From NCBI RefSeq assembly GCF_014192335.1, contig NZ_JACHXU010000028.1, positions 55,444 to 119,443 on the forward strand: a DNA stretch of 64,000 nucleotides, given 5' to 3'. Below the pieces are notes generated by a model. It saw only the letters and a list, made by a program, of their open reading frames with translations. It made no database searches and was not told the origin of the DNA. Positions 1-15,000 of this stretch are shown here, piece after piece. Source of the DNA: Aporhodopirellula rubra (lineage in GTDB: Bacteria > Planctomycetota > Planctomycetia > Pirellulales > Pirellulaceae). Each line of letters begins with the position of its first letter. The first letter of the stretch is position 1. A program made the translations under genes and the position numbers.

Positions 1-3000
1 ACGGTGAAGGCCACGGCCGATTCACGTGTTTTACGAGCCACCGGTGTCGGCGCCTCGCTCGCGGTATCACTCGGCGCGGTTTCGGTTGCCGTCACGCTGA
101 TCGAAAACACGATCGACGCCGACGTGCGAGCGTGGATTGACGACAACGATTCCGACGCCAACGACGAAGCCCTAAGAGTCATCGCGGTCGGCGACATCAT
201 GGTGATAGCCGACGCCGAAGCCATGCGGGTCGACAAAGTCACCGGTGTCGTCGCCTCGGTCTCCGGCGGCCTCGTCTCAGCCAGCGGTGGCGGTATGGAC
301 ATTACCAACACGATCGCCAACGACGTCAAGGCGAGCATCGCCGATGGCGTTATCGTGCAGTCCAACGAAACCGTTACCGTCCGCGCCAACGAAGACGCCT
401 ACGTCGATGCGGACGCCACCGCCGTCACAGTCGCGATCAGTCTTGGTGCCGCAATCGGCGTCGCCACCGTCACGAACAATCTCGCCAGCACCGTGGAAGC
501 GACCGTCGAATCGGCTCGCGTCGAAGGCGTTGACATCCTCATTCGTGCGGACTCGGATGCCCACATCGACCGCACCACGACCGCGGGCGTTTCAGCGTCA
601 CTCGTCGGAGTCGCCGCCAACTCGGCCAACGCCAACCTCAGCACCACGGTCAACGCGGTCGTCGACGACTCGACCGTCATCGCATCCGAAGAGTTGTCCA
701 TCCTCGCCGATGGAGAGAGCTACGCCCGTGCGGACGCGCTCGGTGGCGCATTCGGCGCCATCGCCGTTGGTGTGATGTTGTCGGAAATCAACCGTGGCAC
801 CGACGCCGCAGCTGATGTCACTTCGATGATCGACAACGGATCGGCGATTTCGGCAGGCAGCCTGATCATGTCGGCAACCTCCTACGACGACTTACTCGCC
901 ACCACGGTTGCCGCCGGTGGCGGTGTCGTGTCCGCATCGGCATCGGACAGTAGCATCACCAGCAACCAGAGCACGCTCGCCAAAGTCGGCACCGATGTCG
1001 TCGTTATTGCTGGCCCCGTCAGTATCACGTCGGGCAACACACAACACGCCGACTCGACAGCCGATGCGTATTCGGTAGGCCTCGCCACCGGAGCCGGTGC
1101 CGGCACCCACAACACGCTCACCGGTGATGCCGACATAGAAATCAATGGTGGCGCGGAAATCTACGCCGACCACTTCTCGATCGGCGCCACCAACCGCGTC
1201 CACAAAGACGGCATCGACAACGGATTCAACCTACAGAGCGGTTCGGTCGGGCTCGGTTCGCTAACCATCCTCGAGAGCCAAACCGACATCGGAACGACTA
1301 GCGATAACGTCGAAGCCTTGATCACCATTAGTGACGGAGCCTTGATCGAAGTCGATGGCGGAACGGCCGACAATCCCGGCCGGCTCGACATCGAATCCAT
1401 CGTCGTTGCTGAAGCGTTCGACCGGACGAAGATCGAAGCCGTTTCCGGTTTCGGAGCCACCCACGCTAACAGCGATATCAGCTCAAACACGAACTCCAAC
1501 GTCATCGTCACCGGCGCGTCGTTGATCAACAAACGGGGCGACGTCAACATCGCGACCGTACACGACGTCGGCCTCTTCCCGAGCAGCAATCTGTTCTCGG
1601 CAGGAGTGAGTGTCGTCGCCGGCGCCGATGCCAACGCCAACGCCAACGTCGACAACACCATCACCGTCGACGACAGCCTGATCCGTGGTGCTCAGGTACA
1701 AATCATGTCGGGGCGGAGCAACTTCCAAATCCCCAACCTGGTTTCACTCAGCAGTAACGTCGACGTCTTGACCGCCTCGCTCGGCCCCTCGGTCGCCGTC
1801 GGCACGCCCGACGCCAACGCGACCTACATTAACCGCGTCGAACTTGAGAACGGAGCCAGCGTCGAAGGTTTCAAAGACGTCGTGTTCGTAGCCGAACAAA
1901 ACATCGACATCCCCGTTCGCGTTGACACCGACGGACTCGTACTCAGCCTCTCGCTCGTTCCCTATGGCTACGATGTCGGTGGCAACACCTCACGCAACGG
2001 CACGTCCGAAGTCACCGTATCGACCGGTGCGGGTGCGTCGCACGTCACCGCGGGCATCTACAACAAATCCGTGATGGTGGTCCGCAGCGTTGCGTTTGAC
2101 CAACAAAAAATCACCGAAGCCGCCGGTGGCTCCGAACCCGCTCCCGCCGGATACGTTTTCGACCCCAACGGCGGGAACTTTGTCGAAGCCGACGGCGACT
2201 ATGAGTTCGCTGAATTCCTCGGCCTCGATCTTGATTCACAAATCCCATACGAGTTCGCGACACTGACCGTCGATCAAATCGCGGTCGACGTCGCGATCGG
2301 GAATATTGTCACTGTCGAGAGCGGATACAACGACGGTGGCGTTGCGGGCCATTCCTACCGTTATCGGCCCGTCGACGCGCAAGGCAACATCCGTGCCGAG
2401 CTCGACGATCAACAACTCGTTCTGCAAAACATCGACTACTCCGACACCTCCATGTGGGAGCATCTCGGTGCCCTGACTCCATCTGAAGCCGAAACCGCAT
2501 CGAACGAATCGGTCGTTTACACCAGCGGCCAAACTGCTGTCTTCGAAGCCAGCCTGAACAACAAGTTCTACGTCATCAAGAACCCCGACATCGACATGCC
2601 AACGCTGTCGTACCGCAATGTCGGAAACCTGTTGCTCGAACAACGCGAGCAGGTCATCGAATGGATGAACGCCCACTCGAACAACCCCGAAGCGATCGCG
2701 AGATACGAAGTCCAACTCGCTCAAATTGACGCAACGCTTTCTGATCTCGGCCTCACCGAACAACGCACGATCGAAGAAGCAGGCAGCAACGGCACCGTTA
2801 CGAAAACGATCACCGTCGTCCGCGAAGAACTCGATGCGATGTTCATCGAACTGCCGAACATCTACGCCGCCCCTGGTTCGGTTTACGTCGATGCGACTGC
2901 GTCATTCGACTACAACCCCAACGTGATGGCTCGGGATGAATCCAGCATCACGATTGAAAACAACACGCCGTTCATCCCGATCGTCAGCGAGACCATCGTC

Positions 3001-6000
3001 CGCGACAACCGACGCGTCGTCGTGATCGACGATGAACTCGTGCAATTCGAACCCGGATTTGTCTACCACAACTATCGCAAAGTCCTCCCCGTCGCCGACC
3101 CGAATGCTCCTGCAGGACACGCCGGAGCGACGACCGGTGACAACTCGTCGAGTTTCGGTACCTCGACGATCACGATCACCAACAACACGATGACACCGAC
3201 GGACGCGGGCATTGCCACTCCGAACACGGAATTGGACGGTGGCGGATTAGCCGACGGCGTCCCCACGTTCACCGCGCCGAACGACCTTTACATCAACGGC
3301 GACGTCGTCAACGAGAACGGCTCGGTTCACATCGTCAACGCATTCGGCAGTATCACCGTCAGCGGCGAAGTCCGTGGTGCGTCGGTCAACATTGAGGCCG
3401 GCAAGGACTTCAACCTTAACAGTGAAGACTGGCTGCACACCAATCGCGACCCTCGGCAGTACATCAACTATCAGTACTACCGTAGCGCCGTGTTCAACAA
3501 AGACGGAACGCCACGCTACCAAACGTTCGACGATGCCGACGAAGTCGGTGTCCCCCAATTCAAGGTCTATCGAATTCGATTATTCGGCAGCCATTACTTC
3601 ACGTTCTACGTGCCCATCGCCGGTGGCGGTGGCAACAACCTCGAAGAATCCATCAACGAAGACGAATCCGCGATCACCGCCCAGGGTGCGATCACGATTA
3701 CCGCTCGTCAACTCAACGTCAACGGACTCATCCAATCCGGCGTCGACACGATCACCGTCAATGTCCCTTCGACATTCCATCAAAATTCCTCAACGACATC
3801 TCTGACCGACAGCAACGGCAACGGAATCGGCGGGATCACGTTCACCAGCGACGCGGAACCCGTTTCCGTCCCCGTTAGCGGATACTTCGACGCGGCCAAA
3901 CAAGCGATTGTTTTCAACCCGATCACTCCCACCGGCGGACGCATCACACTCGCCGGGCGGCTGATGTCGACAGGCAACGGACGCATCGTCGCCGCTCATG
4001 GACACGCCAACGTTAAGATCGATAACCAAAGCGGTTACGACGTCATCCTCAATGAGATCGACACCACGACCGACCGCGTCGGCCAAATCATTCTGCTCGA
4101 CACGGAAAGTTTGACCAAAACGGTCTACACGATGAGCGACTCCGGCATGGAGGCTCGCAACTACGTCGGAGAGTTCATCGAAGGCGAATCAGACGCAGCA
4201 TCCGGAGTCGACGCACTTTCGCGCATTGAATACTCACTGCACCCAACCGATCCGACCAGCACGGACGCCAGTCCCAACCCGGTCATGCAATACCGTCCAG
4301 GTATCGTCAACCAATTCGGCAGCAGCGATCCCGCTCCCGAACTGCTCTACGTCTGGGTCGAAGGCCAAGACAAAACGAAGGTCGTCGTTCAGAAGTACGA
4401 GAAACGTTCATTCAACCTGTTCGGTGACAACGCCTTCGGCGACTTCCTCGTCAAAGACGGATCCTTCAAATGGGAAACCGTTAACTTCCGCGACGCGTTT
4501 CCGATTCTCGAATCCGAAGTCCTCGTCGGTGTCGGCGAGGCAGGCTATCCCGTCAACGAACTAGGCCAACAATATGCCAACGGCAAAGCCTACACGATCA
4601 AGTATCACCAAGCTCCCGATGCCACCGTCGAAGTGGACCACCAAACCCACGTCTATATCGTAGGCGACAACCACGACGGACTGAACGGATCGAACCAGTA
4701 CTACAAATACGTCGGTACCGTTCCCGCCGAATACGAACTTTCCAAACAGGACTACGGAAACACCGACAATTGGGAAGTCGTTGCGTCCGGTGATTTCCCG
4801 AAACCTTCGGGTGGCATTTTCCCAGGCAATGTCGTCGGCAGTGATTTTAAGAACGAGAGCCAAAACGCGCGTCGTTGGACCACCGGTGGTGGATGGCTGA
4901 GAAAGAAAACCATCCACACCGAAATCACCACGGCCACCGGTGTCACGGACTACTACACGCACACGCTCAAAGCCGACTACCCGATCGACATCTCGTTCAT
5001 CGGGGGCGACGCCACGTCGACAATCGACATTCACTCCGGTGGGAACATCATCCTCAAAGGCGACATCGACGCGCCCGAAGGCAGTTCGATCCTGTTCAGC
5101 GCCGGCAAAGACGTTATCGGCGCCGGCACGGTCGGTTTCTACGGTGTTACGCCTGAAATCCACACCGGTGGCAGCATCGACGTGAACGTCGAAACCGACA
5201 ACGGACCGCTGATCATTTCCGCCGGTGGTACCGTCCGCGTCGACGGCATCACCAACCAACTCATCCGGCAACAACAGGAAGAACAAAGCTACAACGATCT
5301 CGCACCCGCCGCCGAACCCGCGCCGGCAGCCTTTGCGAGCTTCGGTGCCGGTGAACCCGAGCCCACCCCGGGCACGATCACGATCGACCGCATCGACGCC
5401 ACCGGTGACGTCTTCATCACCGCCGCCGAAGGAATCGTCGTCCTCGCCGATTATCAGCGTGACACGACCACCACGACCGAACCCGCCACCAACTGGCACA
5501 TTCGCGGCAACCACATCGAACTGAAAACTCGTTCGGGAACCATCGGCGCCAACAATAGCCCGGTCCGCATCGACAGCAATATCTACGGCGATGGCGGGCT
5601 ATCGGCGTTCGCTGAACTCGACATTCACGTCGAAGAGGAAACCGGCAACCTCGTGCTGCTCTCGCCTAAGAGTTACAGCAGCCAAGTGACCGCGGACCTT
5701 TCCGATCCCGACGCGACGAAAGAAGGCAAACCCGCCTCCGAATATCGCAAAGACATCTCCGTCCGCTCGCTCCACGGCAGCATCTACCTGACCACCCTCC
5801 ACGGCGACATCCGGGACGGGATCGAAGAAGTGTTGCAGGGCCCGACGATTGACGAACTCAACGCCCTCAATGCCGAACTCGCGATCACGGACAAAGAGGC
5901 CCGCGAGGCCGTCGAGTACGGAATGATCAACCTCGAGTCGGGGCTGACCGAGCGTTATCACCGTTATTGGACCGAAACCCGAGGAGCCAGCCGCACCGAA

Positions 6001-9000
6001 TCGATCGCTTCCGCGGTTGACGCGGCCAACGATGAACTCGTCTTCGGATCCGATCAAGGACTCACGACCGGTGACGCGGTGATCTTCAATCTCACCGAAG
6101 ACACCTTCGTTGACATCGGATTGACCGACGGCAGGCTCTACTACGTCGTCGTCGACCCCGCGAACCCCGAACGCGTCGCCTTCGCCGCATCACACGCCGA
6201 TGCCGTAGCCGTTACCCCAACGCTGGTTCCCCTCTCGCACGGTGGCCCCGTCGAAGCATCCGACTACTCGATCCGCCGCGACGTCGCGACCGAGATCAGC
6301 ATCACGTCGATGAACCACGAAACCGATGTCATCACCACCTCCGCAGCGCACGGATTGTCCGACGGTGACGAGATCACGTTCGACATCGGATTGGTTCCAG
6401 CACGCGACGCACTGAGCGGTGCGAACTGGACCGCGAAAACGATCAACCACACGCAAGACGAAAACGACACCCAAGTCGTCAACCTCGCCACCGGCGATAT
6501 CATCCTGTTGCTCAGCGGTGACCTCATTCACTACACCGGCACAGGCGAAACCGGTTTCGATTTGCAATCGGGCAACTTCAGCACCTCCGATTTCAACTCC
6601 TCAACAATTCGCCTGGACGCCCGCACGCTGAACTTCACCGATCGCGTCGAGTTCCTGCCAGGCGATTACGCCTTGGACCTTTCCGGCAATCTGGTGCAGT
6701 ACTCCGGAACGAAAACCAAAGCCGTTGAACTCGCGGCAACGAGTCTCTCAGACACCGGTTCGTTTGACCCCACACGTCAAGGTCTCCGCGCCGGCGTCAC
6801 GTACTACGTCGCCGAATCGACGGCGACGACCTTCAAATTGGGCATCACCCGTGCCGACGCGGCCATCATCGGCGGACACCTCGATCCCGAAACACCGTTC
6901 GACGGTTCGACCGATTACCTCACCGGCAAAACGCTCGATCTTCCCGAAATCAGTGGCGGGTTCGGCGACCTCTCGCAGCTCAATTTCCTGCGTTACCACT
7001 ACACCACCAACGCCGCCGAAATCACCGACGAAACCCTCGGCCTGAACAGCACGATCCGCAACGGCGGTTACAACGAAGATTACTTCTTCGTACTCGATGA
7101 AACGAATCCTGTGCCGAGCCCGACGAGCGAATCCGAGATGCTCGACGACCGGCAAACCCGTCGCACCGACCGAGCACTCTCCGCCGCCCAACTCGCCTCG
7201 CCGTTGGCCGGACCGCTGCGTCGATTCCTGTTCCCACACACCGAACAAATCGGCTCCGGCGCATCCGCTGACACCTCCGAGACACTCAACATCCTCGGTG
7301 TCAACATCGAGTTGTTCGTCAACGGCTCGGGCGACGCCGACGCACCTCCATCGGGACGTATCGGCCAATTATCGGCCGTCAACACGTTCGACATGTCCCA
7401 AGGACTCGGCATCCCGGTACAGGATGTCGGCGAATCCGAAGGCGATTTCCAAAATCGACTCGATGAATGGAGCGAACGCAAATCGTTCCTCGCACGAACG
7501 GCCGTCGACGACGTCATCGGTCGTCACTACACCACCTACCGCTACACCGGCACCGACGTCGGCACGTTCGCGTTTGAAGGCGTCGACTTCGCAACCCACC
7601 CGGACTTCGAAGCCATCACGGTGGACTTCAACACCACCGACGATGCGATCGCACAAACGGTCACGCACGGCAACGTGGTCCTCGTCGAGTACGACACCGT
7701 CAGTTACGGACTCTACGAGTTCGTCGCCGGAAGCACCGGTCACAGCGAAACGTTCACCTTCGCGACCGAAGATTTCACCGACACGAACCGGTGGACCCCG
7801 ATGACGATCACGCACGAAAGTCATGTCGATGTGCCACGTCAACTCGGCCCCGACTTCGATGCGTCCGCGTTCCTGACCGCCACCTCGGTCGCGCACGGGC
7901 AAACCGTCGTCGTCACCGCCGACGCCGCACTGAAGATTTACCGATTCGTCGGCGTGGACGCTGGCAACAGCGAAGACGTCACCTTCGCAGATGAGGATTT
8001 CACCGAGACCGATCGATGGGAATTCGTCGTCGACGGAGCCACCATTCCGTTGTCGCTCGAAAACGGGCAACTCGTCTCCGACACCGCGGACCTGCAACGC
8101 GTCACCATCCAAATTGTTGACGACGTCAATATCGAAACTCTGGATTCCGACTCGCACAACGGCGAAAACGACGGCACCCTGTTGGTGACCGCCGATGGCG
8201 ATGTCGCACTCAACGGGGCCAGTGACCTGTTTGTCAAACAGATCGTTTCGGCAGGCAACGTGCGCGTGCGTTCGATCGGCGACCTCGTCGACCTGGAAAC
8301 CGCCGACGGTGCCGCGGTCATCGCCGCCGGGGACGTGAACCTCAACGGAAAAATCATCCGCGGTGTCAACCTTGTCGACGGAGTCAACTCGCCGCTGCGT
8401 GTTCTCGTTCCGCGGACCGCAGAGTTGTCGGGATCATCCGACGCCGACTTCCGCGTCATCCAAGGCAACGGTACCTATGACGCCAATGGCACCAACATCA
8501 CGTATGATGACCTGATCGTTTCCCGTGCGTATGCCCGTGGCAACATGGACATCACCGTCACCGATGGCGACCTGACGATTGGCAAACTCGAAGCCCTCGG
8601 CATCGTCACCCTGACCACCAACCAAAACCTCGTCGACGGTTCGCCATCCGCAACGCCCACCGACTGGAACGTGTACGCACCGCAGTTGGTCCTGAACGTT
8701 GACGGCAACGTCGGATCACTCACCAATCCCATCGACCTCCGCATCAGCCACGCGTTCGCGGATGCCCTGACGGGAGTCATCACGGGCGGCATCAGCGGCA
8801 ACGTGCAGGGCGACGCCTATCTCCGCAGCGACGTGTCGACGACGATCGGCAGTTACGAGAAGGACGACGAAGACAACGACGTCAAACTCGCGTTGACCGT
8901 TGAAGGAACCGTCTTCCAAATCAGCGTCACGGGCGAACTGAAGTTCATTCAACTCGATGCCGAATCGGCAACGACGACAATCAACAGCACGGGCAGTGTT

Positions 9001-12000
9001 CTCGACGGACGCATCGTCACGCCGGACACCGACGCGCACATCGTCACCCACACGCTCTCGATCAACGCCACCAGCGTGCCAACCCAAGACGCCACGATCG
9101 GATCGATCGCCGACCACTTGTTGATCGACACGACCGACGATGGCAGCGGATGGCTCAACGCGACGGCGGATAAATCGATTTGGATCGACGAAGTTGCCGG
9201 GCCGCTGATGGTCAAACAAGTGCTCAGCAATTCGGGCAACGTCACGCTGTCGTCCGCCGGCAATCTGCTCGACGCCGACAACACCTCCGCCGATGACGTG
9301 ATCGGCACCTCCGTCGAACTGTTTGCGGGACTCGCCGACGCAATCGATGCCGTCACCCACAGTTCGATCGGTCTGCTCGCACATCCGATCCAAGTCGACA
9401 CTCGCTCGACGTACACCGTCGAGGCCGACGATGACAGTCAACCGACCGAACGTCTCGGCGCCACGACAACGGGCAGCATCTACCTGACCGAAACCGCGGG
9501 TTCGGCCGTCATTGGCGACATCATCAGCACGGTCGCCGGCGATATCGTCGTCACCCTGCCCGACACCGCGGCAACAGGCGAAGACATGTTGCTCGACGTG
9601 GCTAGCCTCGTAATCGCCACGGACGGAAACGTGACCTTCGACGTCGGCGATAGTTTCCGCATGTCACGCAACATCTCCGTTGACGGGGAAGGCGATCCTG
9701 ATTCGACGATCACCGCGAGCGGTGAGTTCATCCTCAACGTTGACATCGGTGACATCGACGACATCGGCACCGTCATCGACATCTTTGAAAACATCGCCGC
9801 ACCGATCTCCCGCATCACCAGCGGCAACGACGAAGACACCGTCAACATCGAGTATCTCGACGAGAACCGCTACTACGTCGACGGCACCGGCGGCACCGAC
9901 GTCTACAACATCACCCTGTCGGGCACCGGCAGCGAACGCATTTCGATCGACGACACCGGGGCTCCGGATGACGGCGTCGACTCGATCCTGATTCTCGGAA
10001 CTGCGAATAACGATCTGTTCCTGTTGCGTGAGAAATTCGTCGCCCTTCTGCAAACGACCGATGAAGTCGGTGACGAAGACGGGCTCGAAGACACCTACGA
10101 ACGCGTCGACTACACCGACGCGATCAACGCCCGTTTGCGAGTCAACTCTCTCGCCGGCGACGACACTTTCGTCACCGATGACAACTCCGTGATCACCACG
10201 CTCGACGGCGGCGTCGGAAAAGACACGTTCCAAATCGGTCAGGTCTTCAGCGGCAACCCGAACGAAACCGGCGGCGTGGCTGTCGAAGATCAGATCGCGT
10301 TGTTGGATCTCAAAGGGGACAACTTCCTCAGTCACGGTATCTCCATGCCAATGGTGATCTACGGCGGTGACGGCGGCGACAAATTCACCGTCTTCAGCAA
10401 CAAGGCGGCGATCCGGCTCGAAGGCGAAGGCGGCAACGATGAATTCATCATCCGCGCCTTCATCATCGACGGCGAAACCGTCATCGAAGGCGGCGACGGC
10501 GAAGACACCATCCGATACAACATCAATGCCCCCGTTAGCATCAACGGTGGCGACGGAACCGACACAGTGACGGCCGTCGGTACCGAAGCCGATGACTCGT
10601 TCGTGTTGACCGAAGACGGCGTGTTCGGCGCCGGACTCAACGTGACGATCGACGGCGTTGAAGAAGCAGTGAAGGTTGACGGGCTCGAAGGCGACGACAC
10701 GTTCTACGTCCTCGGCACCCGCAACGGTGTCGCTTACACGATCATCGGCGGACTCGGATCCGACACCGTTGTCGTCGGCGGCGATGTCACTCAAACGATC
10801 GTTTCGACCGATAATCGCGGTTCGTCCGCGGTCGTAAACCACGGCACCGAAAGCCTGACCAACTCCGACTACGATCTCGCCGTGTTCGGTGGAATTCCCG
10901 TCACCGTGGCCGGTTCCGGTTCGGGCAGCGTCGAGACCAAAGTCGCCGGTGCGATCCTGATCTCCGAATCTGGCGGTGCGACCAGCGTCGTCGAGGTGAA
11001 CTCGCAGAAACCTGACGTCACCGACACGTACACCATCGCGATGGTCATCCCTCGCACCAAGAGCGACGGGACCGAAGAAGAGAACTACGACTACACCGAC
11101 GCGTTCGTGTACGTCACCATCTCCGCCGCCGGGGCATCGACCACCGACATCGACGACAACGGCAACCAAGGTGCGATGCTGGAAATCTCGATCGACGGCG
11201 GCACGACTTGGGTCCGCTCCGCCGTGGTTGTCTTCGACGGCAGCGACGTGGCCGAATGGAACAAGACCTACACGGTCCAGGTCCGCGGGATCGCCGACGA
11301 CGCCGAGGAAGGTCAACGCCTCGCTCAAATCAATCACTCGGTTCTGTCCAACAAAGCCGACTTCTATCGCTTCCCGTTGGCGGACGTCCAAGCCACGATC
11401 TTCGATGACGATCAAGGCGGACTGATCATCAACGAGACCGAAAACAACACGCTCGTCCTCGAAGGTGACACGGTCAGTGAACGGGTCGACGACAGCTACA
11501 CGGTCCAACTGACTAGCCAACCGACCGCCGACGTCACCGTGACGCTCGGCCAATCGATTCCCGACGACGACGTCGCGCAGGTTCAGTTCTTCGATCAGTT
11601 CGGCACCGAGATTTCGACGCTGACGTTCACCCCGGCCAACTGGAACACGCCGCAATCCGTCACCGTCCGAGCCATCAACGACACCGACGTCGAGAACATC
11701 AAACCTCGCACGCTCACGCACACGATCACCGCGGGTCCGTCCGAATTCACCTCGCACCCCGACGGCCCGACCGTGTCGATCGACGTGCTCGACAACGACT
11801 CCGCCGGCGCCCTGATCGTGCAGTCCGACGGGAACACTCTGGTCAGCAAAGACGGCACGCTGACGGACTCGTACACGATCCGTTTGACCAAACCGCTGAC
11901 CGGCACCGACATCGTCGATGTTCCCTTGATGGACGACGGCCAAGTCATCTTGTCCGCTCCGGGCATGTTCCCGGCCGTCGGCGACACTCCCGGCTACCTT

Positions 12001-15000
12001 CGCTTTGACGCGACGAACTGGTCCACGCCAATCACCGTCACCGTGACGGGCAACGCGGCGTTCTCCTCCTCCGGCCAACCCGAACTTTCGTTCGCGTATT
12101 CAGCACACTTAGCGGCCAGCATCCAGGGCCCGATCGATTTCATCGGCGGTATCGGTGCGGAGAGCAACGAAGCCATCGCTCGCGCGGTCATGTTGCCTCA
12201 CGAAACCGCATTCGACGTCGATCGTGGCGTCGACCCGACGGACGAGACAACGCAAACCGACCGTTTAGAAGTCTACAACGACGCGTCTCGCACCGACGAT
12301 AATTTGACCGTCACCGCGACCAACATTTCCGGCATCGGAATGGGCACCACGCCCGTAATCATCGAGGGCGAAGACGGCGAGCCCGACACGACTCTGCCCG
12401 CTGGCATCAACTACAGCGACCTGGAAGTTGTCGAAATCATGCTGGGCAGCGGCAACGACAACATCGTCGTCAACTCCACCGCCGCGGGAACCATCACCGT
12501 TATCCACGGTGGCGGTAACACGATGCTCGAATCAGCCGTCATGGGTGGTGACACATTCACGGTCACCGGCGGAGGCGTCGACGGAGACATCAATCTCGAA
12601 AACGACACCGACGCGCCGCTGATTTTGCTCGGCGATACCTTCCAAGACGGAACCCGCTATGCCGCACCCGGCGATGTCGGAACCGGTGCCGCGATTCGAT
12701 ACGAGAACGCGGGCAACGACGTCTTCAACATCACTTCGTCCAACGGCGTGACCGTCTACGGCGGCCTCGGCAACGACACCATCAACGGCGGATCGGGCGA
12801 CGACCTGCTGCTCGGCGGTGGCGGCAACGACACGATCTTCGGCAACGACGGGCATGACTCGATCCTCGGCGACTCGGGTCTGAACGCGGACCTGTCCATG
12901 CGGATGGATCTCGCGACGTCGATCCTCTCGATCGTTCACAACAATACCGCGTTGACAGCGGAGCAAAAGACGCTCTACCGCACCACCGCTGACTACGCGT
13001 TCAATTACGACGACATGACCGGTGGCGATGCCGACAACCGCAACGACAACCTGTTCGGCGGAAACGGCAACGACCTGATTTTCGGCGACCACGGCAGCAT
13101 CACGTTGGACGTGATCCGACCGTTTGATGATAACGGCACGCCGGAAATCCTCACCGACGACACCGCCGCATCGACGGCACTGTTGCTGTTGACCAGCCGC
13201 GCGGTCGTCAACGCCCGCAGCGAATCGACCGACATCGGCGGCAGCGACCAGATCACCGGCGATGCCGACAACGACCGTATCTTCGGCGGATTCGGCAGCG
13301 ACTACGTCAACTATTCACGCGACGGCGAAGTCCTCAACCCGGTTGGCGAAACGGGCCTCGACATCATCGTCGGCGACTCCGGATCGCTCACCTTCAGCCA
13401 CGTCGACAACGTCGTCGAGACAGACGGATTCGGAATTCTCATCACCGCCGAAACGATCGCCTGGGAAGACGGAGCGAGCGATTGGATCACGGCGGGTGCG
13501 GGACGCAAAATCATCCTCGGCGGTGCCGGCGACGATCGCTTGCTCGCCGGTTCTGACACCGTCGCTGACTTGATTCTCGGTGACGAAGGCGTCGCCAACT
13601 TTGACGCGACCACCGGCATCATCACCACCGTGCAAACCACGACTCCGGGTGAAGGTGGCAATGACATCATCACGGCCGGCAACTCGACCAACATCCTGAT
13701 CGGCGGCTTCGGCGGTGACATCATCACCGGCGGCGACGCCCGCGACGTGATCCTCGGTGACAACGGACGAGCCACGTTCAATGAAACCGGCGACCTGGTC
13801 TTCATCGAAACAACCGACACCGCGATCGGCGGCAACGACATCATCACCGCAGGCGGTGGCGACGACGTCGCACTCGGTGGTGCCGCTGACGACACGATCG
13901 ACGGCGACGCGGGGCTCGACGTATTGATGGGCGACAACGGACGCATCGACTACACGCTCGACGGCGACTTCAGTACCCTCGATCAAATCATCACGATTGA
14001 TCCGACGATCGGTGGCATCGACACGATCAACGGTGGCGACGACAACGACACCATCATCGGTGGTACCGCGGGCGATATCCTGCACGGCAACGCCGGTCAC
14101 GACATCCTGCTCGGCGACCACGGCGAAGTCGATTTTCGACGCCCCGTCGACCGCCGTGTGATCAGTCGCTTCATCGCGGCCCTTGATAGCGGCGGAGACG
14201 ACACCATCGACGGTGACGACGGCGATGACTTCGTGTTCGGCGGACAAGGCGGTGACACGATCCGCGGCGGTGCCGGACAAGACGACCTCGTCGGAGGACA
14301 CAACGTTCCCTTCGGTGCCGACGGCGACGACATCATCCACGGCGGTGACAACGAAGACGTCATTCTCGGCGACAACGGCTTGATCTCTCGCACGTTGCTC
14401 AGCACGCAACTCGGCACATGGGAAAACTACCTCGCACCGATGGACGCAATCGCCATTCGCGAAATCAACGCGTTCGACGATCGCGACTTAATCGGCGGCA
14501 ACGATGAGATCTACGGCGACGACGCTCAAGACATCCTGATCGGACAACGTGGCGACGATACGATCCACGGTGGAAACGAATCCGACGAGATCGTCGGCGG
14601 CCTCGGCAGCGACACAATCCACGGCGACGCGGGCGCTGACTTCATTCTCGGCGATGCCGGACAGATTCTGCGTGCGTTCAACGAGGACGGCACGCCGCGC
14701 CTCAACCAAGACGGCGTGTGGCACCGTGACCTGATCACCGAACAAATCGGTACCGTCAGCGACATCGTGCCGATCGATCCGATTCAGCTGCAAAACCCGC
14801 CCGCCGATCTCGCCGCGAAACTGCTCGCCGCCGATCGAGTCGTGTTCTCGGGCGTGCACCTTCCCGGTGGAGCGAAACTCTCCGACAGCGAAACCGGACT
14901 TTGGCAAACGGTCGCGATTCTGATCGATCTTGTCGACGCCGATGATGATACCGTCAACGGTGGCGACGGCAACGACGTCATGCTCGGTGACCGCGGCAAC

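Noticed and set aside
4561..5514. 317-residue minus-strand frame
   Set aside because: Antisense to the giant gene, with no family resemblance.
9664..12078. 804-residue minus-strand frame
   Set aside because: It lies entirely antisense to the giant repeat gene; its Val/Asp/Gly-rich composition mirrors the codon pattern of the plus-strand RTX-type repeats.
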